Shown here one piece after another: positions 40,662 through 50,617 of a DNA stretch of 64,000 bases. The stretch comes from Synechococcus sp. CCY 9618. Its GTDB lineage: Bacteria > Cyanobacteriota > Cyanobacteriia > PCC-6307 > Cyanobiaceae. The notes below the pieces were generated by a model. It saw nothing but the letters and a program-made list of their open reading frames with translations. It was not told where the DNA came from and did no database searches. A program made the position numbers and the translations under genes. The stretch is taken from contig NZ_JAFKRG010000009.1 in the NCBI RefSeq assembly GCF_019038415.1, positions 1 to 64,000 on the forward strand. Reading direction: 5' to 3'. Positions within the stretch are counted from its first letter, which is position 1, and each line of letters opens with the position of its first letter.

Positions 40662-42566
40662 ATGGGCAAGGTCGTCGGTATTGACCTCGGCACCACGAAC
40701 AGCTGCGTCGCCGTGATGGAGGGCGGCAAGCCCACGGTGATCGCCAACGCCGAGGGCTTCCGCACGACGCCCTCCGTGGTCGCCTACACGAAGAACCAGG
40801 ACAAGCTGGTCGGGCAGATCGCCAAGCGCCAGGCGGTCATGAATCCCGAGAACACGTTCTATTCCGTCAAGCGCTTCATCGGCCGCCGGGTCGATGAGGT
40901 CAACGAGGAATCGAAGGAAGTGAGCTACGGCGTCGAGAAGGCCGGCGCGAACGTCAAGGTGAAGTGCCCGGTTCTGAGCAAGCAGTTCGCCCCCGAGGAG
41001 ATCTCGGCCGAGGTGCTGCGCAAGCTGGCCGAAGACGCCGGCAAGTATCTGGGTGAAACCGTGACCCAGGCGGTGATCACCGTTCCCGCCTACTTCAACG
41101 ACTCCCAGCGCCAGGCCACCAAGGATGCCGGCAAGATCGCCGGTCTTGAGGTGCTGCGGATCATCAACGAGCCCACCGCCGCGGCGCTGGCCTACGGCCT
41201 GGATCGCAAGAGCAACGAGCGCATCCTCGTCTTCGACCTCGGCGGCGGCACCTTCGACGTCTCCGTGCTCGAGGTGGGCGACGGCGTCTTCGAGGTGCTC
41301 TCCACAAGCGGTGACACCCACCTGGGCGGCGACGACTTCGACAAGGTGATCGTCGACCACCTGGCCGACAGCTTCAAGGCGAATGAGGGCATCGACCTGC
41401 GCCAGGACAAGCAGGCCCTGCAGCGCCTCACCGAGGCGGCCGAGAAGGCCAAGATCGAGCTCTCCAGTGCCACCCAGGCGGAGATCAATCTCCCCTTCAT
41501 CACGGCCACACCCGAAGGCCCCAAGCACCTCGACCTCACCCTCACCCGGGCGAAGTTCGAGGAGCTGGCCTCCAAGCTGATCGACCGCTGCCGGGTGCCG
41601 GTGGAGCAGGCCCTCAAGGACGCCAAGCTCTCCACCAGCGAACTCGACGAGATCGTCATGGTGGGTGGCTCCACCCGCATCCCCGCGGTGCTGGAGCTGG
41701 TCAAGCGGATCACCGGCAAGTCCCCCAACCAGACGGTCAACCCCGACGAAGTGGTGGCCGTGGGTGCCGCCATCCAGGGCGGTGTGCTCGCCGGCGAGGT
41801 GAAGGACATCCTGCTGCTGGATGTGACCCCTCTCTCGCTGGGCGTGGAAACCCTCGGCGGCGTGATGACCAAGATGATCACCCGCAACACCACCATCCCG
41901 ACCAAGAAGGCGGAGGTGTATTCCACCGCCGTAGACGGCCAGACCAACGTGGAGATCCACGTGCTCCAGGGTGAGCGCGAGATGGCCTCCGACAACAAGT
42001 CGCTGGGTACCTTCCGCCTCGACGGCATTCCCCCTGCCCCCCGGGGGGTGCCCCAGATCGAGGTCACCTTCGACATCGACGCCAACGGCATCCTCAGCGT
42101 CACCGCCAAGGACAAGGGCAGCGGCAAGGAGCAGAGCATCTCCATCACCGGGGCCTCCACCCTCAGCGACAACGAGGTGGACAAGATGGTCAAGGACGCC
42201 GAGGCCAACGCCAGCGCCGACAAGGAGAAGCGCGAGAAGATCGACCTGAAGAACCAGGCCGAAACGCTCGTCTACCAGGCCGAGAAACAGCTCGGCGAAC
42301 TGGGTGACAAGGTGGGCGCCGAGGACAAGGCCAAGGTGGAGGGCTTCACGAAGGACCTCAAGGAGGCCGTCGAGAAGGACGACACCCCGGCCATCAAGGC
42401 CAGCCTTGAACAGCTCCAGCAGGCCCTCTACGCCGCCGGTGCCTCCGTGTACCAGCAGGCAGGTGCTGAAGGTGCTCCCGCCGGTGCCGCCCCCGGCGGC
42501 AATGGCAACGGCACCTCCGCGGCCGCCGATGATGTCATCGACGCCGAGTTCACCGAGAGCAAGTGA
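40662..42566 (+). CDS. dnaK: Molecular chaperone DnaK (Hsp70)
   Basis: DnaK binds unfolded peptides in an ATP cycle. The 634-residue protein has the nucleotide domain ([45 protein letters not shown]) and the substrate domain, with a Gly/Ala-rich linker and the tail VIDAEFTE, close to the housekeeping bacterial DnaK end. A strong AAGGAGGT ribosome-binding site lies at 40646-40653. A hairpin terminator follows. It stands alone without grpE or dnaJ, as is usual in cyanobacteria. Confidence 0.97.
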   Translation: MGKVVGIDLGTTNSCVAVMEGGKPTVIANAEGFRTTPSVVAYTKNQDKLVGQIAKRQAVMNPENTFYSVKRFIGRRVDEVNEESKEVSYGVEKAGANVKVKCPVLSKQFAPEEISAEVLRKLAEDAGKYLGETVTQAVITVPAYFNDSQRQATKDAGKIAGLEVLRIINEPTAAALAYGLDRKSNERILVFDLGGGTFDVSVLEVGDGVFEVLSTSGDTHLGGDDFDKVIVDHLADSFKANEGIDLRQDKQALQRLTEAAEKAKIELSSATQAEINLPFITATPEGPKHLDLTLTRAKFEELASKLIDRCRVPVEQALKDAKLSTSELDEIVMVGGSTRIPAVLELVKRITGKSPNQTVNPDEVVAVGAAIQGGVLAGEVKDILLLDVTPLSLGVETLGGVMTKMITRNTTIPTKKAEVYSTAVDGQTNVEIHVLQGEREMASDNKSLGTFRLDGIPPAPRGVPQIEVTFDIDANGILSVTAKDKGSGKEQSISITGASTLSDNEVDKMVKDAEANASADKEKREKIDLKNQAETLVYQAEKQLGELGDKVGAEDKAKVEGFTKDLKEAVEKDDTPAIKASLEQLQQALYAAGASVYQQAGAEGAPAGAAPGGNGNGTSAAADDVIDAEFTESK

Positions 42567-42582
42567 GCCTCTGCCAGAGGCA

Positions 42583-42608
42583 GGCCCCCCGCAAGGGGGG
42601 CTTTTTTT
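42583..42608 (+). terminator. Rho-independent terminator of dnaK
   Basis: The stem GCCCCCC / GGGGGGC with a GCAA tetraloop (42584-42601) is followed by a run of T (42602-42608). It lies 16 bases past the dnaK stop, and on the other strand it would end the convergent pstS transcript. Confidence 0.9.
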
Positions 42609-42632
42609 ATGGCCGCGTGGGTGGAGCCGGGA

Positions 42633-43628
42633 TCACTTCTCCAGGCTGGCCAGCTTCTCCCGACCCTTCGCCATCACCGACGGGGGCAGAGGCACGTAGC
42701 CCAGCTCGGGAGCCATGGCCTGGGCCTTGTCCGACAGGGTGTAGTCGAACACCTTCTTGAGGCCGTCGAGCTTCTCGCCGTTGCCCGTCTTGTAGAGCAG
42801 GATCCAGGTGAAGGTGACAATCGGGTAGCCCTTGGTGGGATTGGGGTTGCTGCCGGTCAGTTCCGGTCCCAGATCGATCGCCGCCAGCGCCGTCGTCTCG
42901 CTCTCCGTGCTCGGTGCAACGAGCTCGCCGGAGCCGTTGGTGAGCGCGGCGGCCTGGAGGTCGCCCTTCACATAGGCCACTTCCGCATAGCCGATGCCCC
43001 CATCCAGCTGGCCCAGCTGGGCGGCGACGCCTTCGTTGCCCTTGGCACCGATGCCGGTGGGCCAGGTCACCGTCTTGCCGGACCCGGGGCCCGCCTTCCA
43101 TGCCGGACTGATGGCGGCCAGGTGGGCGGTGAAGTTGGCGGTGGTGCCGGAACCGTCGGAGCGGTGCACCACCTTGATCGGTTTGGCAGCGCAGCCGACC
43201 TCACTGAAATTCCTGATCTTGCCGAAGAAAATGTCAGCCAGCTGGGTCTGGCTCAGCCTGAGCTCGCAGCCCGGGTTGTTGTAGGCCACGGCGATGGCGC
43301 CGGCGGTCATGGGGATCTGAACCACTCCGCGGCTCACCTGGGCCTTCTCGTCGTCCTTCATCGGCACGTCGGAGGCACCGAAATCGACCGTGGCGGCCAG
43401 AAACTGGCGCACGCCGGCGCCCGATCCCACCGACTGATAGTTGACCTGGGCGCCCTGGGAGGCGAGATCCTGGAACCAGCGCTGGTAGATGGCCGCCGGG
43501 AAGGAGGCGCCGGCGCCGTTGAGGGTGACGCTGCCGCCTCCACCGCAGCCGGCCAACAGGGCTCCGGTGGTGCCGACGGCCATCGCGGCAGCCATGGATC
43601 GGCGGATCAGGGTGGTCTGGGAAGGCAT
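42633..43628 (-). CDS. pstS: Phosphate ABC transporter substrate-binding protein
   Basis: PstS captures phosphate outside the inner membrane for the PstCAB transporter. The 331-residue protein has a signal with a lipobox (LLAGCGG), then LNGAGASFPAAIYQRWF and HRSDGSGTTANFTAHLA, in which Ser, Asp and Arg bind phosphate. The genes for PstCAB are not adjacent. A Pho-box-like motif lies upstream. Confidence 0.94.
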   Translation of the reverse strand: MPSQTTLIRRSMAAAMAVGTTGALLAGCGGGGSVTLNGAGASFPAAIYQRWFQDLASQGAQVNYQSVGSGAGVRQFLAATVDFGASDVPMKDDEKAQVSRGVVQIPMTAGAIAVAYNNPGCELRLSQTQLADIFFGKIRNFSEVGCAAKPIKVVHRSDGSGTTANFTAHLAAISPAWKAGPGSGKTVTWPTGIGAKGNEGVAAQLGQLDGGIGYAEVAYVKGDLQAAALTNGSGELVAPSTESETTALAAIDLGPELTGSNPNPTKGYPIVTFTWILLYKTGNGEKLDGLKKVFDYTLSDKAQAMAPELGYVPLPPSVMAKGREKLASLEK

Positions 43629-43680
43629 CGCTACTGGAAACAGGGCAGCTCCGGGAAGGTAACCCGAGACTCCAAAGGCC

Positions 43681-43688
43681 TGGTTAAG
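43681..43688 (-). promoter_or_regulatory. Possible Pho box upstream of pstS
   Basis: On the minus strand CTTAACCA matches the cyanobacterial Pho-box repeat (PyTTAAPyPyT/A). It starts 53 bases before the pstS ATG and overlaps the stop of the upstream oxidoreductase gene. The second and third repeats that normally follow are degenerate here (CTTTGGAG, CGGGTTAC). PhoB control is expected for pstS but is not shown by this single repeat. Confidence 0.3.
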
Positions 43689-44826
43689 GCTGGGACGGCA
43701 GGTCGCCGCCGGCCTCGATCCTGTCGGCCACCCAGGCGGCGCTGGCCGGCGCCAGCAGCACGCCGTTGCGGTAATGGCCGCCGGCCAGCAGGAGCCCCGG
43801 CGCCGGCTGCTCCAGCAGGGGGGCCGGCCGGCCGACCGGTCGGAACCGCAGGCCCTGCCACCGCTGCAGCACCCGGGCCCCGCTCAGCCAGTCGGGGGCC
43901 GCGCCCATCAGGTGGCGGAGATCGGCGAGTCGGGCGGGATCGGCGCCGAGGCCCGGCTCCAGGGTCGCCCCGAGCCAGAGTCGCCTCCCTCCCTCCAGGT
44001 CCGGCCGGGGCACCAGGTTGATGCCCCGCCACACCACCGTCCCTGGCCACGCGGCCGGCAGGGGAGCCGCCAGTTCCAGCTCCAGGGCCTGGCCCAGCAC
44101 CGGCTCCAGCGGCCCGCCGGTGGTTCCGGCCCCCTGGAGGTTCTCAAGCAGGGTGACGCTGGCGCCGCCCGCCGCCAGCACTACCCAGGCCGCCTCCTCG
44201 TGGCCACCGCCGGCCAGGGCCACCCGCCAGCCGGTTCGATGGGGTTCCAGGGCTGCGGCGGCCTGGGCCCGGATCGCCATCCCGAGCGCCTGTCCATCTG
44301 CCGCCAGGGCGGCCAGGGCGGCTCCGGGATCGAGCTGGCCGTCGCGGGGGGAATGGAGCCCGGCCAGGCAGGGCCGGGGCAGGCTGGGCAGCAGGGGCTC
44401 GAGACGTTGCCGGTCCCACAGCCTGAGCGGCAGCCCCAGATCCCGCTTGGCTGCTGCCAGCCGGGCCAGGCGCTCCGTCTCGGCGGGCTCCGCCGCCAGC
44501 ACCAGCACCCCGGCGCGATGGGGAACGTCGTGCCCCCGCCGGCCCAGTTCGGTGCGCCAGAGGTGCCAGAGCCGCAGGCTGCGTTGACGCAGCTCCCAGG
44601 CCCGGCCGCGGTCCCGGTGGAACAGGTCGGCCATCAGCACACCGAGGGCCGACCGGCTGCCGCTGCGTCCCCCGGCCTCCGGCTCCGGGGCGCCGCCCAC
44701 CGCCGGATCCACCAGCAGCACCTGATGGCCCCGGCGCTGAAGCCACCAGGCACAGGCCAGGCCCACGATGCCTGCCCCCACCACGATCACCGTCTCGGAG
44801 CGGGTGGGTGACGATGGGCTGCTCAA
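43684..44826 (-). CDS. FAD-dependent oxidoreductase (DAO family)
   Basis: This 380-residue protein has the FAD dinucleotide loop VIVVGAGIVGLACAWWLQRRGHQVLLVD at the N-terminus and the DAO end LLAGGHYRNGVLLAPASAAWVADRI. It resembles the glycine oxidase / D-amino-acid oxidase class. The substrate cannot be chosen from sequence, and ThiO is only one option. It is 55 bases upstream of pstS on the same strand. Confidence 0.8.
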   Translation of the reverse strand: MSSPSSPTRSETVIVVGAGIVGLACAWWLQRRGHQVLLVDPAVGGAPEPEAGGRSGSRSALGVLMADLFHRDRGRAWELRQRSLRLWHLWRTELGRRGHDVPHRAGVLVLAAEPAETERLARLAAAKRDLGLPLRLWDRQRLEPLLPSLPRPCLAGLHSPRDGQLDPGAALAALAADGQALGMAIRAQAAAALEPHRTGWRVALAGGGHEEAAWVVLAAGGASVTLLENLQGAGTTGGPLEPVLGQALELELAAPLPAAWPGTVVWRGINLVPRPDLEGGRRLWLGATLEPGLGADPARLADLRHLMGAAPDWLSGARVLQRWQGLRFRPVGRPAPLLEQPAPGLLLAGGHYRNGVLLAPASAAWVADRIEAGGDLPSQP

Positions 44827-44862
44827 AGGTGGAGCCGCCCGGCGGCGACCGTGAGGATCAGC

Positions 44863-45483
44863 TCAGGACGCGGGGGATTCGCTGGCGTCGCTGCTCTCGG
44901 CGGTGGCCAGGGGCTGGGGGGCCGGCGTGGTGGTGGAGGGAGCGGGCGGAACGCGGTTGGTCACCTTCGCTTCGGCGGCGAAGGCCTCGGCCATGGCGAC
45001 GGCCTCGGCCGGAATCACCTCCGCGTAGGCACTGAAGCCAGTAGCCACTTTGATGTAGGTCTTGCGCAGGTTGTCACCGTCCTGAAGGCGGGCGGCCTCG
45101 TCGAGGTCGGCCAGGGAGGTCTTCAGTCGGGTGGCACGCTTGGCGGCCTCGGCCCGGTCGGCCGGCAGCAGCCGCTGGTTGATGTAGAGCATCTCGCGGC
45201 CCAGATCCTGCATGGGGCCGTGGATCAGATTGCGGGTGAAGACCCAGTCGCGCTCGTTGACCAGATCCGCCAGTTCCGGCAGCCGATCCTTCGCCGCCAG
45301 GAACCCCTCGGTCTGCCGGGCGATCAGGGTCATGTCCTCCGGGCTGATCGTGGGCGGCTTGCGGCTCTGGCCACCGGAGCAGGCCACCAGGGAAACGCTC
45401 AGCAGCAGCGCCACGGCGAGCAGGCCGAGGCGGCGCAGGCCACCCAACAGGGAGAGGGGGGTGGGGATCGACGCGACGGCCAT
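44863..45483 (-). CDS. psbQ: Photosystem II PsbQ-like lipoprotein (CyanoQ)
   Basis: CyanoQ is a lipoprotein on the lumen side of photosystem II that supports oxygen evolution. The 206-residue protein has a signal with lipobox LVACSGG (Cys about residue 35), then a four-helix-bundle-like region (LIARQTEGFLAAKDRLPELADLVNERDW, TRNLIHGPMQDLGREMLYIN). The C-terminal 35 residues are a Pro/Thr/Ala-rich tail. This is direct evidence for a photosynthetic cyanobacterium. Confidence 0.88.
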   Translation of the reverse strand: MAVASIPTPLSLLGGLRRLGLLAVALLLSVSLVACSGGQSRKPPTISPEDMTLIARQTEGFLAAKDRLPELADLVNERDWVFTRNLIHGPMQDLGREMLYINQRLLPADRAEAAKRATRLKTSLADLDEAARLQDGDNLRKTYIKVATGFSAYAEVIPAEAVAMAEAFAAEAKVTNRVPPAPSTTTPAPQPLATAESSDASESPAS

Positions 45484-45573
45484 GGGACGGTGCTGTATCG
45501 AGGCTGGCGCCGTGACTTTACCGGCCCCCCTGCGCCAGCATGGCCACCCCGCCCACCCGTTCCGGGACCGCCG

Positions 45574-46428
45574 ATGCGTTCAGCCACCGCCATCCTGCAG
45601 CTGATCTGCCCCGATCGGCCCGGGTTGGTGAGCGAACTGTCGGGCTGGGTGGCAGCCAACGGCGGCAACATCCTCCACGCCGATCACCACACCGATGCCG
45701 GCGCCGGCCTCTTCCTGAGCCGCATCGAGTGGGCGCTCCCCGGTTTCGGTCTGCCCCGGGAGGCGATCGTTCCGGCGGTGGCTGCGTTGGCGGGGCGCCT
45801 CGGCGGTGAGGGCCAGGTGCATTTCTCCGATGCGGTGCCGCGGGTGGCGATCTTCGTCAGCCGTCAGGACCACTGCCTGGTGGACCTGCTCTGGCGCACC
45901 CGCTCGGGCGAACTGCCCATGCAGGTGCCCCTGGTGGTCTCCAACCACCCCGATCTGGCTCCGGTGGCCAGCGATTTCGGTGCCCGGTTCCTGCATCTGC
46001 CGATCACGCCGGCCACCCGAGCGGAGGTGGAGGAGGGCCAGCTGGCCCTGCTGGAGGAGGAGGGGATCGAGCTGGTGGTGCTGGCCAAATACATGCAGGT
46101 GCTCAGCCCCGCCTTCCTGGACCGTTTCCCCACCGTGATCAACATCCACCACTCCTTCCTGCCGGCCTTCCAGGGGGCTCAGCCCTACCACCGGGCCTGG
46201 GAGCGGGGGGTCAAGCTGATCGGCGCCACCGCCCACTTCGTCACCGAGGAACTCGACGGCGGCCCGATCATCGACCAGGCCACGGTGCACGTGGGCCACC
46301 GCGATGAGGTGGAGGACCTGATCCGCAAGGGCCGCGACACCGAACGGCTGGCCCTGGCCCGGGCGGTGCGGCTGTTTCTGCGCCGTCAGGTGATGGTCTA
46401 CCGCGGGCGTACCGCCGTGTTTGATTGA
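45574..46428 (+). CDS. purU: Formyltetrahydrofolate deformylase
   Basis: PurU hydrolyses formyl-THF to formate and THF. The 284-residue protein has an N-terminal ACT domain (ILQLICPDRPGLVSELSGWVAANGGNI) and a formyltransferase-fold C-terminal half with NIHHSFLPAFQGAQPYHRAWERGVKLIGATAHFVTEELDGGPIIDQ. The ATG at 45574 fits the family start; the open frame upstream is not coding. The released formate can feed PurT. Its stop overlaps the downstream gene by 8 bases. Confidence 0.95.
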   Translation: MRSATAILQLICPDRPGLVSELSGWVAANGGNILHADHHTDAGAGLFLSRIEWALPGFGLPREAIVPAVAALAGRLGGEGQVHFSDAVPRVAIFVSRQDHCLVDLLWRTRSGELPMQVPLVVSNHPDLAPVASDFGARFLHLPITPATRAEVEEGQLALLEEEGIELVVLAKYMQVLSPAFLDRFPTVINIHHSFLPAFQGAQPYHRAWERGVKLIGATAHFVTEELDGGPIIDQATVHVGHRDEVEDLIRKGRDTERLALARAVRLFLRRQVMVYRGRTAVFD

Positions 46429-47752
46429 CCCGTCGAACGGGACCTGCCGCCGGTCCCCCGCTGCCGCTCCGTTGATCCGTCTTTCCGCCCTTGACGACCG
46501 CCTGCGGGCCCAGCGGCCGGCCGAAGCGTCGCCCCTTGGCTGGCGCTGTTTTCAGGTGGGGACCTTCCTGCTGGCCAGCAGCGCCTTCCTGGCCGGACTG
46601 TGCCTGCTGGTGGCCCTGATCCTGGGCAGCCGCGGCCGCAGGCCGCCCCTGGCGGACCGGGCCAACGGGGTGCTGCTGGCTGCGGCGGCGCTGATGCTGC
46701 TGGGCTGCTTCCAGGCCTCCAGCGGCAGCCTGGCCTGGCTGGGGCTGGGCAACTGGCTGCCCTTTTTCTGGGGCTTCTGGGGCTTCCAGCCCTACCTCAG
46801 CACCCCGGCGGCCCGTCGCCGGGTGGCCCTGGCCCTGGTGGCGGGCACGGTGCCGGTGATCCTCACCGGTCTGGGCCAGCTCTGGTGGGGCTGGAGCGGA
46901 CCCTTCCAGCTGCTGGGAGGGCTGATCATCTGGCACATCAAGGCCGGGGGCAATCCGTCGGAGCGGCTGGCGGGCCTGTTCGACTACGCCAACATCGCCG
47001 GGGCCTGGCTGGCTCTGGCCTGGCCCCTCACCCTGGCCGCCCTGCTGGAGGCTGGCCTGGGCCGCCGGCGTCGCGGGGTGGTGCTGGTGATCGCCGCCGG
47101 CCTGGTGACGGCTGTGTTCCTGACCGATTCCCGCAATGCCTGGGGCGCCCTGATGCTGGCCGTGCCGCTGGTGGCCGGTCCCACCAGCTGGGTGTGGCTG
47201 CTGCCGGTGCTGCTGCTGTTGCTCGCGGTGATCGGCCTGGCCACCCTGCCCTGGGTGCCGGCGGCCCTGCAGGAGCCGGCCCGTGCCCTGGTGCCCCAGG
47301 CGATCTGGGGCCGGCTGATCGACCTGGAGTACGCCGGCGAACGCCCCCTGGCCATCACCCGCCTGGCCCAGTGGCAGGTGGCCCTGGGCCTGATCGCCGA
47401 GCGGCCCTGGCTGGGCTGGGGGGCCGCCGCCTTCAGCGTCATCTACCCGATGCGCACCGGCCACTGGCATGGCCATCCCCACAACCTGCCGATCGATCTG
47501 GCGGTGAGCCACGGCGTCCCGGTCGCCGTGCTGGTGGTGGGCCTGGTGCTCTGGCTTCTGATTCGGGCCGCCCGGCTGGGCATGGCGGGCGGCGCCCTGT
47601 TCGATCGGGCCTGGTGGGCCGCCGCCCTGGTGCTGGTGGCCCTGCATGCCACCGACATTCCCTTCTATGACAGCCGCATCAATGTGGCGGGCTGGGTGCT
47701 GCTGGCGGGTCTGCGCTGCTATCGCCCTCCAGGGCCTCCTGCCGATGCCTGA
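46421..47752 (+). CDS. O-antigen ligase/polymerase-family membrane protein
   Basis: This 443-residue protein has about ten to twelve membrane helices and the Wzy/WaaL region: LFDYANIAGAWLALAWP, TDSRNAWGALM, and the periplasmic loop with WHGHPHNLPIDLAVSHG. It would join sugar repeats or attach O-antigen at the outer leaflet. The TTG start at 46421 overlaps the purU stop; a start further in is possible. The 3' end overlaps the convergent radical SAM gene. Confidence 0.8.
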   Translation: MIDPSNGTCRRSPAAAPLIRLSALDDRLRAQRPAEASPLGWRCFQVGTFLLASSAFLAGLCLLVALILGSRGRRPPLADRANGVLLAAAALMLLGCFQASSGSLAWLGLGNWLPFFWGFWGFQPYLSTPAARRRVALALVAGTVPVILTGLGQLWWGWSGPFQLLGGLIIWHIKAGGNPSERLAGLFDYANIAGAWLALAWPLTLAALLEAGLGRRRRGVVLVIAAGLVTAVFLTDSRNAWGALMLAVPLVAGPTSWVWLLPVLLLLLAVIGLATLPWVPAALQEPARALVPQAIWGRLIDLEYAGERPLAITRLAQWQVALGLIAERPWLGWGAAAFSVIYPMRTGHWHGHPHNLPIDLAVSHGVPVAVLVVGLVLWLLIRAARLGMAGGALFDRAWWAAALVLVALHATDIPFYDSRINVAGWVLLAGLRCYRPPGPPADA

Positions 47753-49292
47753 GCAGGGTGGCCGCCGGCAGGGGCCCCTCCAGGTGGGCCCAGGGCAGCA
47801 CCCGATCCTCGCTCCAGGTGGCGTGGACCACCTCCTCCCAGGGGGGCGGTGACGGCAGGGCGACGGGCAGGCCGGCGGGGAGCTCCACCTCGCCGGCCCG
47901 CGCGGCCCGGTAGGCCTTCTTCCAGCCCCCCTGGCTGTCGTGGCTGCCGCGGGCCGCGGCGATCACCGGGGCCAGCCGCCGGTCGCTGCGGGAGAGCAGG
48001 GCCTGGATCACGCTCCAGCCGTAGCTTTCGGGCCGCAGCTCGATGCCCTTCGGTTTGAGCCGCCGGGCCAGCCGCTGCAGGCGTTTCTCCGCCTCCGGCC
48101 GCACCCCCTGCCACTGGAAGGGGGTGTGGGCCTTGGGCACGAAGGTGCTCACCCCCAGGCTGAGCCGCAGCCCAGGCGTGGCTTTCTTGAGGGCTTCCAG
48201 CAGGTCGGCGGTGGCCTCGATGTCGGCCTCCTCCTCCGTGGGCAGGCCGGCCATGCCGTAGAGCTTCAGGCCGCTGAGGCCGCCCTCCTTCGCGTAGCGG
48301 GCCGCCGCGAAGATCTCCTCGCCGGCCAGCTTCTTGTTCACCACCCGGCGCATGCGCTCGCTGCCGCTCTCAATCGCGATCGTGAGGGATTTGCTGCCGC
48401 GCCGGGCCAGGATCCGCCCCAGCTGGGGGGTCACCGTGGCGGCCCGCACCGAACTGACACTCACCCGGGTGCCCTCGAAGCGGTCCGCATCCAGCCAGGT
48501 CAGCAGGTCGGCGAACTGGGGGTGCTGGGTCACCGAGGCCCCCAGCAGGCCCAGCCGCTGGGTCACCGCCAGCCCCGTCTCCACCGCCGGGATCAGGCCG
48601 TCGTCGAGGGAGGCGGTGCGGAAGGGCAGGGTGAGGTAGCTGGCCAGGCAGAAGCGGCACAGCTCCGGGCAGCTGCGGGCCACCTCCACCATGTGGATGG
48701 AGGGCCAGGCCGCCTCCGGGGTGATCACCGTGGAGTGGCTCAGGGTGTGGCCGCGCCAGGTCTGCTTGGCGATGGTGGGTGGCAGTCCGGCTTCGATCGG
48801 CTCGATCGCCAGCAGCTCCCCATCGGCGTCGTAGCGGGGGGCGTACAGCCCGGGCACGTAGACCCCCGGCACCTGCGCCAGGGCCCGCAGACGCTCGGCC
48901 CGGGGCAGGGCGCGGCCGGCCACCAGCGCGTCGAGGAAGGCGGGCAGCAGCAGCTCGCCGTCCCCCAGCAGCACCACATCGAAGAAGGGCGCCAGGGGCT
49001 CGGGGTTGGCGGTCAGCACCGGCCCGCCGCCGAAGACGATCGGATCGTCCTCCCCCCGCTGGTGGCTCCACAGGGGGATCCCCTGGCGCTCCAGCAGGTC
49101 CAGCAGCACCGGTCCGTCCAGCTCCCAGCTGAGCGAGAGTCCGAACAGGTCGCAGTGGCGGTGCGGGGGATCCCCCTGGTCGGTGAACAGCCGGCGCACG
49201 TCCAGGTCGTCGCGCCGCGCCAGGGAGGCCCAGACCACCTGAAAGCCCAGGCTGGTGATGCCCACCGAGTAGCTGCTCGGAAAGGCCAGCAC
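47679..49292 (-). CDS. B12-binding-type radical SAM protein
   Basis: This is a 537-residue radical SAM enzyme with the cluster motif in EVARSCPELCRFCLASY (CxxxCxxC) at about residues 208-215, preceded by a B12-binding-like domain (VVWASLARRDDLDVRRLF, GGGPVLTANPEPLAPFFDVVLLGDGE). It matches the YgiQ/TIGR03960-like group, whose function is mostly unknown. The GTG at 49292 is used as the start, but the homologous-looking sequence continues in frame about 20 residues upstream (QETLLFQPARPAAG) without a normal start codon. Confidence 0.88.
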   Translation of the reverse strand: MLAFPSSYSVGITSLGFQVVWASLARRDDLDVRRLFTDQGDPPHRHCDLFGLSLSWELDGPVLLDLLERQGIPLWSHQRGEDDPIVFGGGPVLTANPEPLAPFFDVVLLGDGELLLPAFLDALVAGRALPRAERLRALAQVPGVYVPGLYAPRYDADGELLAIEPIEAGLPPTIAKQTWRGHTLSHSTVITPEAAWPSIHMVEVARSCPELCRFCLASYLTLPFRTASLDDGLIPAVETGLAVTQRLGLLGASVTQHPQFADLLTWLDADRFEGTRVSVSSVRAATVTPQLGRILARRGSKSLTIAIESGSERMRRVVNKKLAGEEIFAAARYAKEGGLSGLKLYGMAGLPTEEEADIEATADLLEALKKATPGLRLSLGVSTFVPKAHTPFQWQGVRPEAEKRLQRLARRLKPKGIELRPESYGWSVIQALLSRSDRRLAPVIAAARGSHDSQGGWKKAYRAARAGEVELPAGLPVALPSPPPWEEVVHATWSEDRVLPWAHLEGPLPAATLLRHRQEALEGDSSADPPAAPSPPH

Positions 49293-49479
49293 GGTGCGCA
49301 GGGCACCGGCGGCCGGGCGGGCCGGCTGGAACAGCAGGGTTTCCTGGTTCAGGGGTGGGGGCTGGGCGGAAGGTTCCAGCGTGTCACCTCAGGCGGGGCG
49401 CCCGCCGATGCCGCCCCTGCCGGCCCCTGGGTGGAACCGTCATCCATCCCTAGAGTCGGGCGCTTTCCCACGGCGCCCC

Positions 49480-50571
49480 ATGCCCTCGCTGCCGAGTTCC
49501 GTTGAGATCATCCTCGGCATCCTGGTGCTGTTCGGCGGCGGCGAGCTGTTCGTGGCCGGCTCCGTCGCCCTCTCCCTGCTGCTGGGCATCCCCCAGCTGG
49601 TGATCGGCCTGACGGTCGTTTCCCTGGGCACCAGTGCCCCGGAACTGTTCGTGAGCCTGATCTCCACCCTGCAGGGCGACGCCGACCTGGCCGTCAGCAA
49701 CGTGGTGGGCAGCAACATCTTCAACATCCTGGTGGTGCTCGGCGCCAGCGCCGCGATCATGCCCCTGCGGGTGAAGAGCCGGCTGGTGCGCCGCGACGTG
49801 CCCCTGCTGCTGGGCATCTCCATGGCCGTGTGGGGGATGGCCTCCGCCGGGCGGATCACCTGGCAGGCGGGCCTGGCCCTGCTGTTCGCCATGGTGGCGA
49901 ATCTGGTCTGGGAGATCCGCACCGCCTCGGAAGATTCCTCCGAAGACGATGAACTGGATGGGGACGACCGGGCCACCCCGCTGGTGGCCGGTATCAAGCT
50001 GGCGGCGGGTCTGGTGCTGCTGGTGCTTGGCTCCCAGCTGCTGGTGAAGGGGGCCACCACGGCCGCCGTGGCCCTGGGCGTGAGCCAGACGGTGATCGGC
50101 CTGACGATCGTGGCCGCCGGCACCTCCATGCCCGAGCTGGTCACGTCGCTGGTGGCCGCCTACCGGGGCAGGGCCGATCTGGCGATCGGCAACGTGGTGG
50201 GCAGCAACCTGCTCAACCAGGTGGTGATCCTGGGCCTGTGCGGCGTGGTCTCCGGGGGCCGGGGGCTGCTGGTGGATCCGGTGATGATCAGCCGCGACCT
50301 GCCGATCATGGTGGCCACCACCCTGGCCTGCCTGCCGATCTTCTGGTCCAACGGGGTGATCACCCGCCTGGAGGGCTGGCTGCTGATGGGGCTCTACGGC
50401 CTCTACCTGGCCGAGCAGGTGCTGGCCGCCTCCGGAGCCGGCGCCCTCGCGGACGGCTACCGCTTCGTGGTGCTGGTGGCGGTGCTGCCCCTGCTGCTGG
50501 TGTTCCTGGTCTGGCAGGTGCTGCGCTGGCGGCAGCAGCGCCGGCTTCTGGCTGTCCCCGGCGGCGAGTAG
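49480..50571 (+). CDS. Calcium/sodium antiporter (CaCA family, YrbG-like)
   Basis: This 363-residue protein has ten or so membrane helices in two inverted repeats, each with the alpha signature: VSLGTSAPELFVSLIST with VSNVVGSNIFNILVVLG, and AAGTSMPELVTSLVAAY with IGNVVGSNLLNQVVILG. A short acidic cytoplasmic loop (SSEDDELDGDD) separates them. It exchanges Na+ (or H+) for Ca2+. The ATG at 49480 was chosen because the membrane protein starts just after it. Confidence 0.93.
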   Translation: MPSLPSSVEIILGILVLFGGGELFVAGSVALSLLLGIPQLVIGLTVVSLGTSAPELFVSLISTLQGDADLAVSNVVGSNIFNILVVLGASAAIMPLRVKSRLVRRDVPLLLGISMAVWGMASAGRITWQAGLALLFAMVANLVWEIRTASEDSSEDDELDGDDRATPLVAGIKLAAGLVLLVLGSQLLVKGATTAAVALGVSQTVIGLTIVAAGTSMPELVTSLVAAYRGRADLAIGNVVGSNLLNQVVILGLCGVVSGGRGLLVDPVMISRDLPIMVATTLACLPIFWSNGVITRLEGWLLMGLYGLYLAEQVLAASGAGALADGYRFVVLVAVLPLLLVFLVWQVLRWRQQRRLLAVPGGE

Positions 50572-50617
50572 GACTTGGGTCCCACCGTTCATCGCCCCAC
50601 CGAGACGAGCGGTAGCG